Of a stretch of 48,934 nucleotides of DNA, positions 41,872 to 48,934 are shown piece after piece (within the stretch, counting starts at the first letter, position 1; each line of letters starts with the position of its first letter). The DNA comes from an uncultured Prevotella sp. (GTDB lineage: Bacteria; Bacteroidota; Bacteroidia; Bacteroidales; Bacteroidaceae): assembly GCA_958369755.1 (NCBI GenBank), contig CATXJC010000012.1, positions 1 to 48,934 of the forward strand, read 5' to 3'. Both the position numbers and the translations under genes were made by a program. The notes under the pieces are model-generated. The model made no database searches, was not told where the DNA came from, and saw only the letters and a program-made list of their open reading frames with translations.

Positions 41872-44800
41872 ATGAACATGAACTCAGATTTGAAACAATT
41901 AGTCATGGCAGTATCTTTGGGATGCATGGGCGCTTCGCCAGCATTCGCAGGTACTAGTAGCTTGGCAGTGAGTGCCACGCAGCAGACCTCTACCTGTACA
42001 GGTGTGGTAGTTGATGACCTTGGAGAGACTGTAATCGGTGCTTCAGTACTCGTGAAGGGTACATCCAATGGTGCTGTTACCGACTTGGACGGTAAGTTCT
42101 CTTTGAGCAACGTGAAGAAGGGCGACATCATCGTCATCTCTTATATCGGATTCGATACTCAGGAGATCAAGTTCGAGGGTCAGCCTCTCAACGTAACAAT
42201 GAGCGAAAACAAGCAGGTGCTTGCCGAGGTGGTGGTAACGGGTTATGGTGGTCAGCAGAAGCGTGCCACATTGACCACTGCTATCTCTAAGATGGATAAT
42301 AAGGTATTGGAGAAGGCGGCTGTCAGCAACGTGGGTAATGCGTTGCAGGGTACGGTGACAGGTCTCCGTGTTATCAGCGAGTCTGGTCAGCCAGGTGCAA
42401 GTCCTAACATCACTCTCCGTGGTGGTGCTTCTATCACAGGTGGCCATAATGGTGCCCTCATCGTTGTGGATGGTATCATCCGTGAGAGCTTGAGCGATAT
42501 CAACCCTTCAGACATCGAGTCAATCCAGGTTTTGAAGGATGCCGCTTCTACCGCTATCTACGGTGCCCGTGCCAACGGTGGTGTAATTCTGGTTCAGACC
42601 AAGAATGGTCAGGCTGGTAAGACCACAGTTAACTACAAGGCTAAGCTCGGTATGAACTTCTCCCGTCAGGGTTACGATTTCCTCAATGCACATGATTACA
42701 TCTACTACAACCGTTTGGGTTACAAGCGTTATACCAATAATGCTCCAAGTGCAGCTTCTGTAGATAACCAGATGGGTTATGGTATCGGTAACAAGTTGTT
42801 CGATATCCGTTATCTCAATGATGATACCAAGCATCTCCAGAGTGAGGGCTGGCAGGTAATGGACGACCCATACTACGAGGGCAAGCAGATTCTCTATAAG
42901 GATTACAGCGGTCAGATGGAAGATGCAACCTTCCATGATGTAGCGCTTACCCAGGATCACTACCTGAGCCTTTCTGGCGGTAACGACAAGGGTACCTTCT
43001 CTGCAAGTCTCGGCTACTACAACGAGGATGGTGCTGTCAAGGGCACAGGCTACAAGCGCTTCAATGGTGCCTTCAACGGTTCTTACTGGGTACTTCCTTT
43101 CCTGAATGTAAAGGCAGGTACTACATACAGCTGGGCTAAGCAGCCTTCTCTGTGGATCGGTACATACGAGTTCTTCTATCGTTCCCGTTCACAGCGTCCT
43201 ACCTGGAATCCATATCTGGAGGATGGCACTCCTGCTTCTGGTTGGGGTACAGGTGACGGTAACCCAGAGTACTACCGTTCTCGCCTCACAAGCACAGACG
43301 GTACACGCAAGCAGACTTATAACTTGGGCTTCGATTTGAACATTATCCCTAAGAAACTGGTATTCACCGGAAACTCTTCATTGTATCACTACGATTACCA
43401 GTACGAGAGCTTCAACAAGTCTTACCAGCAGCAGAACCAGGGTTCTTCTAACCAGACCCGTGGTGCTTATGCCAACATTACACGCTTCACTCAGATTCAG
43501 TTGAGCGGTACCTTGAACTATCACGATACCTTCTTCGAGAATCACAATGTGGATGCCATGATTGGTGGTGAGTACTTCGACTATCAGTACTTCAATTTCA
43601 ATGCAAGTACAGAGAACTCTCCATTCGATACCATCCATACCCTGAACGTAGGTGCTAACCGTACAGCTACAAGCAGTAGCAAGACCGGTTACCGTATCGA
43701 GTCTCTCTTCGGTCGTGTGAACTATGACTTCAAGCAGAAGTATCTCTTCTCTTTCACCTATCGTTACGACGGTATCTCTAAGTTGAAGGACAACCGCTGG
43801 GGTTTCTTCCCAGGTGTATCTGCAGGTTGGAACATCATGGAGGAGGATTTCTGGAAGAACTCTAAGATTTCCAGCGTCATCAGCAACTTGAAGCCACGTG
43901 TAAGTTATGGTATCAACGGTAACGTAAACGGTATCGGTAACTTCGATATCTATGGTCTTTACAAGAAGTATGGCAACTATGGCGGTCAGACTGGTTACTA
44001 TAACTCAACCCTTACCAACACTGCGTTGAAGTGGGAGCAGAGTAAGTCGTTCGAGGCAGGTCTCGATATCGGTTTCTTCAACAACCGTCTGGGCTTTATC
44101 CTCGACTACTATAACCGTACAACCGACAACTTGCTTACTGATATCAGTTTGCCAGGTTACACCGGTTTCTCTAGCATGAAGACCAACCTGGGTAAGCTCC
44201 GCAACTCTGGTTTCGAGATGGAGGTACGTGCCAACATCATCAACAGCAAGGACTTCAAGTGGGATGTTACAGCTAACCTCACTTCTGTAGCCAACAAGGT
44301 TCTCCAGTTGCCAAGCAGCGACAAGCCAAACAACCAGATTGGTGGTTACGAGGTAGCAGCAGGCAAGGTAGATGCCAACGGCAAGACCCCAACCAAGTGG
44401 ATCGGTGGATACCGTGAAGGTGGTAAGTTGGGCGACCTGGTAGGTTACCAGCAGCAGCATATCTTCAGAGATTGGGACGATGTAAAGGCAAATGCCAACG
44501 AGCGTGTTGACGACATCGCACATCTTTATGGTCCAGGTTTGGCAGACCAGATCAACCCTGCAACCGGTAAGAAGTATAAGGAGTCTAATGGCTGGAAGCC
44601 TATCGAGCCAGGAGATGTATGCTGGGAAGACGTGAATGGCGATGGCCATATCAGTCAGCTCGACCGCGTGGTAGTAGGTAATATCTTCCCTAATGTGACT
44701 GGTGGTTTCACCACAACATTCGGTTACAAGAACGTATCTCTCTATGCCCGTTTCGACTACTCTTTGGGACACACCATCTACAACGACCTCAAGGCTCGTT

Positions 44801-45225
44801 CTTTGGGACAGTATCAGGGTTCGTTCAACCTCATCGACAAGGTAAAGGATACATGGTCTGAGACCAACCGCGATGCAGACCTTCCAGTCTTCACATACGC
44901 AGACCAGTTGAACAAGATGAATATCACCCGTGAGAACAACGGTTACACAGCAGCCAACGGTAACAGCTCCCGTTTCTACGAGAAGGGCGACTACCTGGCA
45001 CTGCGCGAGATTACTCTCAACTGGAACTTGCCAAAGACATGGATCAGCAGAGTAGGTATGCAGAATGCTTCCCTCTATGTAACAGGTCAGAACCTGTTCT
45101 ACATCACTGGTTATGACGGAGCTTCTCCAGAGCCAGCAGCGTATAATGGTTATGGTGCAGGTATTGACAACGGTCGTTACCCAACACCACGCACATTACT
45201 CTTCGGTTTATCTGTAACATTCTAA
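41872..45225 (+). CDS. SusC-like TonB-dependent transporter of the nan operon (NanO-like)
   Basis: A 1117-aa outer-membrane transporter with a signal peptide ending near ASPAFA. It has a carboxypeptidase-like domain (GVVVDDLGETVIGASVLVKG), a plug with LAEVVVTGYGGQQKRATLT and DAASTAIYGARANGGVILV, and a barrel ending LLFGLSVTF. Its position directly after the sialidase and before a SusD gene matches NanO/NanU of Tannerella and Bacteroides, so sialic acid or sialylated oligosaccharide is the likely cargo. The gap to the sialidase is 20 bp. Confidence 0.92.
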   Translation: MNMNSDLKQLVMAVSLGCMGASPAFAGTSSLAVSATQQTSTCTGVVVDDLGETVIGASVLVKGTSNGAVTDLDGKFSLSNVKKGDIIVISYIGFDTQEIKFEGQPLNVTMSENKQVLAEVVVTGYGGQQKRATLTTAISKMDNKVLEKAAVSNVGNALQGTVTGLRVISESGQPGASPNITLRGGASITGGHNGALIVVDGIIRESLSDINPSDIESIQVLKDAASTAIYGARANGGVILVQTKNGQAGKTTVNYKAKLGMNFSRQGYDFLNAHDYIYYNRLGYKRYTNNAPSAASVDNQMGYGIGNKLFDIRYLNDDTKHLQSEGWQVMDDPYYEGKQILYKDYSGQMEDATFHDVALTQDHYLSLSGGNDKGTFSASLGYYNEDGAVKGTGYKRFNGAFNGSYWVLPFLNVKAGTTYSWAKQPSLWIGTYEFFYRSRSQRPTWNPYLEDGTPASGWGTGDGNPEYYRSRLTSTDGTRKQTYNLGFDLNIIPKKLVFTGNSSLYHYDYQYESFNKSYQQQNQGSSNQTRGAYANITRFTQIQLSGTLNYHDTFFENHNVDAMIGGEYFDYQYFNFNASTENSPFDTIHTLNVGANRTATSSSKTGYRIESLFGRVNYDFKQKYLFSFTYRYDGISKLKDNRWGFFPGVSAGWNIMEEDFWKNSKISSVISNLKPRVSYGINGNVNGIGNFDIYGLYKKYGNYGGQTGYYNSTLTNTALKWEQSKSFEAGLDIGFFNNRLGFILDYYNRTTDNLLTDISLPGYTGFSSMKTNLGKLRNSGFEMEVRANIINSKDFKWDVTANLTSVANKVLQLPSSDKPNNQIGGYEVAAGKVDANGKTPTKWIGGYREGGKLGDLVGYQQQHIFRDWDDVKANANERVDDIAHLYGPGLADQINPATGKKYKESNGWKPIEPGDVCWEDVNGDGHISQLDRVVVGNIFPNVTGGFTTTFGYKNVSLYARFDYSLGHTIYNDLKARSLGQYQGSFNLIDKVKDTWSETNRDADLPVFTYADQLNKMNITRENNGYTAANGNSSRFYEKGDYLALREITLNWNLPKTWISRVGMQNASLYVTGQNLFYITGYDGASPEPAAYNGYGAGIDNGRYPTPRTLLFGLSVTF

Positions 45226-45237
45226 AATTTGACTAAA

Positions 45238-46800
45238 ATGAAAAAGTTTTTGAAATATTTTGCAGCAGGCTGCATGGTCTTCTCAATGACTAGCTGTCTT
45301 GATGTAGAACCACAAAGTGAGATTACTGATGCTGGCTACTGGAAGGAAGAAGGCCAGTTCAGTTCTGCCAATACCGGTCTCCAGGCAATGTTCCGCGACC
45401 GCACTTTCAACCTTTACCTTTGGGGTGAGATGCGTACCAATCTCTATGGTGGCAGTCCTTTCTCTGGTGAGGCAAGTAGTGGATATGAGTTCATGTGGAA
45501 CAACCTCTTGAGCCAGGCAAGTCCAGCCATCAGCAACTATGGCGGCTGCTACGGATTTATCAACCAGCTCAACCTGATGATTGCCAAGGCCGAGAATACC
45601 AATATTATCAAGGAGGCTGCCAAAAGTAACTATCTGGGTTCAGCATACGGTATGCGTGCCTTCATGTACTTCCAGCTGTTGAGAACCTATGGCGACGTTA
45701 TCGTTGTAACCGACTATACCAAGGGTAGCGACATCAGCATCGGCAACATGGGTAAGGCTGCTTCTCCAGCAGCTGAAGTAATGGCTCAGATCAAGAAGGA
45801 TATCCAGGCTTCTGAGCAGGCTTATGGCGACAACTACAAGTTTGCCAACGGCAGAAACTACTGGTCTCTGGCTGCTACCAAGATGCTCAAGGGTGAGGCT
45901 TATCTCTGGAGCGGTAAGCAGATGGGCGGCGGCAACGCTGATTATCAGACAGCCAAGGCTGCTTATGAGGATGTGAAGAAGGCTGACGTAGCTTTGCAGA
46001 ACGACTTTACCAAGGTATTTGCCTTTAACAACAAGAAGAACAAGGAGATTATCTACGCTGTTTATTACGGCAAGGATGAGAAGACTATGTGGAATGATAC
46101 CTTCCGCTTGACTTTGGTGATGGGTTCTATGTTCTTCAAGAACTACTATGAGGCTGATGGTACTTCTCTGGCTGAGTCTGCCATGAGTAATATGGACGGT
46201 GTAATGCGTATATCTCTCAACAAGGATATGTGGAAGGAGCTTTATCGTGATGGCGATACCCGTAAGGCTGGTAGCTTGAAGGATATCTATGCCAAGAACG
46301 AGGATGGGTCCCTCAAGTATGTTGGCAACATCCAGTATAAGTTCCAGGGTACCTTGCCAGAGGGTTACAACCTGCGCCAGTGGCTCGATGATTATCCAAT
46401 CTATCGCTATGCAGACTGTCTCTTGGGCTTGGCTGAGGCTAAGGCTTTGCTGGGCGAGGATCCTGCTGCTGAGATCAACGAGGTAAGAAAGCGTGCTTAC
46501 GGCGAGGAGTACTTCAATGCTCACCAGGCTGAGGTGGCTTATCCTAATGATACAGACGCTTCATTCTATGCCAACAACTCTTTCGTAGGCAGCGATGCCA
46601 ATGTCATCGAGGCTGTATTGAAGGAAAGATGCCGCGAGTTCCTCTTCGAGGGTAAGCGCTGGTACGACCTCCGACTGATGGGTTCTGAGTATGTTACCAA
46701 ATATACCTCTGCTCAGGCAAGTAAATTGTTGTGGCCTATCGACGAGAATACACTTGGCTTGAACAGCCAGTTGCACCAGACTCCTGGTTATGAACAATAA
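45238..46800 (+). CDS. SusD-like lipoprotein of the nan operon (NanU-like)
   Basis: A 520-aa surface lipoprotein with the lipobox SMTSC. RagB/SusD signatures are DVEPQSEITDAGYWKEEGQF, AYGMRAFMYFQLLRTYGD, and the C-terminal EINEVRKRAYG and CREFLFEGKRWYDLRLMG. The ATG at 45238 is preferred to the TTG at 45229, since a lipoprotein leader begins with MKKFLKYF. It is the last gene of the nan operon, 12 bp after susC and followed by a strong terminator. Confidence 0.93.
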   Translation: MKKFLKYFAAGCMVFSMTSCLDVEPQSEITDAGYWKEEGQFSSANTGLQAMFRDRTFNLYLWGEMRTNLYGGSPFSGEASSGYEFMWNNLLSQASPAISNYGGCYGFINQLNLMIAKAENTNIIKEAAKSNYLGSAYGMRAFMYFQLLRTYGDVIVVTDYTKGSDISIGNMGKAASPAAEVMAQIKKDIQASEQAYGDNYKFANGRNYWSLAATKMLKGEAYLWSGKQMGGGNADYQTAKAAYEDVKKADVALQNDFTKVFAFNNKKNKEIIYAVYYGKDEKTMWNDTFRLTLVMGSMFFKNYYEADGTSLAESAMSNMDGVMRISLNKDMWKELYRDGDTRKAGSLKDIYAKNEDGSLKYVGNIQYKFQGTLPEGYNLRQWLDDYPIYRYADCLLGLAEAKALLGEDPAAEINEVRKRAYGEEYFNAHQAEVAYPNDTDASFYANNSFVGSDANVIEAVLKERCREFLFEGKRWYDLRLMGSEYVTKYTSAQASKLLWPIDENTLGLNSQLHQTPGYEQ

Positions 46801-46853
46801 GAGTATATGGAAGTGTCGATAAGACACATCATTTTGTTTGATTATAAAAATGA

Positions 46854-46891
46854 GAAGAGAGGGATTCGTTCCCTCTCTTCTTTACAATTTT
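46854..46891 (+). terminator. nan operon terminator
   Basis: GAAGAGAGGGA pairs perfectly with TCCCTCTCTTC (46870-46880) across a 5-nt loop, followed by TTTACAATTTT. Confidence 0.88.
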
Positions 46892-46954
46892 TTCTATCTT
46901 GAATCAACTTTGTAAATCATCATATATCATCAACAAAATCAACCTAAATAAAAT

Positions 46955-48820
46955 ATGAATCGACTCTTGCTTTTTGTGCTATCTATATTTTGGTACATGG
47001 CTGGCATCTCTGCCAATCATCCATCTTCATTATTGCCTTTGCCTCAGAAGTATCAGTTTAATGGCAAGAAATCCAGCGGTGAGTTGACGGTGGAGGAAAA
47101 ATATGTGAGCCAGATTGAAGGAGCAAAGTTTCAGGAAGAGGCTTACCGTCTTACGGTTACCGGCAAGAGAATTATTCTGGAGGCAACCACCCCTAAGGGT
47201 ATGTATTGGGGAAAACAGACACTGGAACAACTAAAGTACACTAAAAATAAAAAGACATATTTGCCACAATGTGACATCACCGACTGGCCTGCCTTCCGTA
47301 TCCGTGGCTTCATGCACGACGTGGGCAGAAGCTATATTTCTGTAGAGGAACTGAAGCGTGAAATCAGTCTTCTCAGCAGATACAAGATCAATGTCTTCCA
47401 CTGGCATCTCACCGAAAACCAGGCATGGCGACTGGAAAGCAAGCGCTATCCGCAGCTCAATGCACCTGAAAACATGGAGCGCGAGAAAGGAAAGTATTAT
47501 ACATTAGAAGAGGCCCGCCAGCTGGTGGAATTCTGCAAGCAGCACCAGGTGCTCCTGATTCCGGAAATCGATATGCCGGGCCACAGTGCTGCCTTTGAGC
47601 GTACCTTCAAGACCGATATGCAGAGCGAAAAAGGTACGCAGATTCTGAAAGATATCATCGATGAGGTATGCGCTACGTTCGATGTACCTTATCTCCATAT
47701 AGGAACCGACGAGGTTCAGTTCACCAATCCGGATTTCGTTCCGATGATGGTGAAATACATCCGCAACAAGGGCAAGAAGGTTATCTCCTATAACCCTGGC
47801 TGGAACTACAAACCGGGCGAAATCGACATGACGCAGCTCTGGAGCTATCGTGGAAAGGCACAGAAGGGCATCCCTGCCATCGACTGCCGCTACCACTACG
47901 CCAACCATTTCGATACCTACGCCGACCTGGTGGCGATGTTCAACAGCCGCATCTACAACCAGCCTGAGGGCAGCGACGATCTGGCTGGCAGCATCGTAGC
48001 CTTCTGGAACGACCGCTTCATAGACAATACACCTCAGCTGCTGGCTGAGAATAATTTCTATCCTTATATGCTCACCCTGGCAGAACGTGCCTGGCGTGGA
48101 GGCGGCAACTGCTATTTTGACGGCAAGGGCACCCTGCTGTGGGAGGACGAGCCGGAGCAGTTGGCTGCATTCAAGGAGTTTGAAGACCGCCTGCTGTGGC
48201 AGAAGAAGACCTGGCTGAAGGAGGTTCCATTCCCATACGTCCGTCAGACCCAGAGCGAGTGGCTGATTACCGATGCCTTCCCTAACGGAGGTGATTTGAA
48301 CAAGGTGTTCCCTCCTGAGGAGAAAGAAGATTCGGTTTATCAGTTTGAGGGCAAGACTTACAAGACCCGCAAAATTATCGGCAACGGTATCTATCTCCGT
48401 CATGTCTGGGGTACATTGGTTCCTGGTTTCTATGCCAATCCGCAGGAAAACCATACCGCTTACGCTACCCGGTGGATTTATTCTCCAAAGGAAAGAAAGA
48501 CCCAGCTGATGCTGGAATTCCAGAACTACAGTCGTTCGGAAAGCGATTTGGCTCCTCGGCAGGGTACCTGGGATTACAAGTGCAGTCGTGCCTGGCTCAA
48601 TGGAAAGGAAATTATGCCTCCTGTTTGGGAGAATACAAATACAGAACGTTCCAACGAGATTACATTGAAAAATGAGAATTATATGTCTCGTCCGGCGATA
48701 GACATCACCCTGAAGAAGGGGTGGAACAAGCTGATGCTGAAGCTTCCTGTGGGCAAGTTCTCTTCTAAGGAGACCCGACTCGTGAAATGGATGTTCACAG
48801 CTGCTATCCTCGACGAGTAA
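46955..48820 (+). CDS. Beta-N-acetylhexosaminidase, GH20
   Basis: A secreted 621-aa enzyme with a signal peptide (1-20) that removes terminal beta-GlcNAc or GalNAc, the residues exposed once sialic acid and galactose are gone. It has a GH20b domain (about 24-105), then the barrel with RIRGFMHDVGRSY, NVFHWHLTENQAWRLE and PEIDMPGHSAAFE. The catalytic pair Asp252-Glu253 is in HIGTDEV, where most relatives have HIGGDE. C-terminal beta domains follow (about 400-620). It lies behind the nan terminator; only a partial -7 box (CAACTTTG near 46906) is seen, so a separate weak or regulated promoter is likely. Confidence 0.92.
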   Translation: MNRLLLFVLSIFWYMAGISANHPSSLLPLPQKYQFNGKKSSGELTVEEKYVSQIEGAKFQEEAYRLTVTGKRIILEATTPKGMYWGKQTLEQLKYTKNKKTYLPQCDITDWPAFRIRGFMHDVGRSYISVEELKREISLLSRYKINVFHWHLTENQAWRLESKRYPQLNAPENMEREKGKYYTLEEARQLVEFCKQHQVLLIPEIDMPGHSAAFERTFKTDMQSEKGTQILKDIIDEVCATFDVPYLHIGTDEVQFTNPDFVPMMVKYIRNKGKKVISYNPGWNYKPGEIDMTQLWSYRGKAQKGIPAIDCRYHYANHFDTYADLVAMFNSRIYNQPEGSDDLAGSIVAFWNDRFIDNTPQLLAENNFYPYMLTLAERAWRGGGNCYFDGKGTLLWEDEPEQLAAFKEFEDRLLWQKKTWLKEVPFPYVRQTQSEWLITDAFPNGGDLNKVFPPEEKEDSVYQFEGKTYKTRKIIGNGIYLRHVWGTLVPGFYANPQENHTAYATRWIYSPKERKTQLMLEFQNYSRSESDLAPRQGTWDYKCSRAWLNGKEIMPPVWENTNTERSNEITLKNENYMSRPAIDITLKKGWNKLMLKLPVGKFSSKETRLVKWMFTAAILDE

Positions 48821-48884
48821 TATTAAAATAGAAGTTTTTTAGGTTATATATAGTTTACTGAACTTTCGCAAGTATCTCACCCAC

Positions 48885-48934
48885 ACGCCCTGAAAGGGCA
48901 GAAGCTCCTAGCCCAGGGCAGCGCCCTGGGTAAT
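48885..48934 (+). repeat. REP-like dispersed repeat with hairpins, copy 2 (cut by window end)
   Basis: Matches 3810-3857 apart from one substitution and a small change in the loop of the second hairpin: GCCCTGAAAGGGC, then CCCAGGGC-A-GCGCCCTGGG. As with copy 1, it lies just after the end of a plus-strand gene. Confidence 0.75.

Overview
The window looks like chromosome of a gut Bacteroidales bacterium, most likely a Prevotella/Segatella-type species. The grounds are the SusC/SusD pairs, a hybrid two-component sensor, the DapL/DapF lysine branch, and promoters of the Bacteroidetes form (TTTG, about 20 nt, TAnnTTTG) in front of many genes. Assignment is by family recognition only; no database search was possible.

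Layout. (1) 1-3760: lysine/cell-wall genes dapF and dapL (minus strand, dapL cut by the window edge), then a PII protein and an ammonium channel. (2) 4013-6337: an XRE repressor fused to an ImmA/IrrE protease, an HATPase-type protein that has lost its Schlafen/AlbA_2 core in frame, and a 59-aa unknown. (3) 6338-12824: a complete type II-C CRISPR-Cas locus. It has a predicted tracrRNA on the minus strand with its own promoter, anti-repeat and terminator, then cas9, cas1, cas2, a leader, and 21 repeats with 20 spacers, two of them identical. (4) 12841-14233: two DUF3791 genes flanking the gutted remains of a DUF3990 toxin-like gene, then about 850 bp without genes but dense in structure: four 22-bp direct repeats, a 20-bp perfect palindrome and eleven copies of one octamer in both orientations.

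(5) 14234-26646: a polysaccharide-utilisation locus (PUL) with an SGNH hydrolase transcribed away from a hybrid two-component regulator, SusC, SusD and a GH2 glycosidase. (6) 26647-31326: a CTTAAG repeat with 22-bp period, a truncated YhcG/DUF1016 gene, a HAD phosphatase, a DUF418 membrane protein and an AAA-ATPase-like/PD-(D/E)XK protein. (7) 31332-48820: a dicarboxylate-type symporter and a sialic-acid/amino-sugar catabolic region. On the minus strand are a ROK repressor, nagB, and a pseudo-NagB domain fused to a PIG-L deacetylase. Divergent from these is one six-gene operon (nanT, nanA, AGE-type nanE, sialidase, SusC, SusD) with a clear promoter and terminator, followed by a GH20 hexosaminidase.

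How the genes work together. The sialidase releases sialic acid, the SusC/SusD pair and NanT import it, NanA splits it to ManNAc and pyruvate, the epimerase makes GlcNAc, and NagB turns GlcN-6-P into fructose-6-P. No GlcNAc kinase or NagA is seen here, which makes the PIG-L fusion beside nagB a candidate for the deacetylation step. The ROK protein between the two arms is the likely switch. The points most worth following up are the fully readable tracrRNA, the pseudo-NagB/PIG-L fusion, the collapsed DUF3791/DUF3990 module beside the array, the iteron-like non-coding region, and the AlbA_2 deletion.
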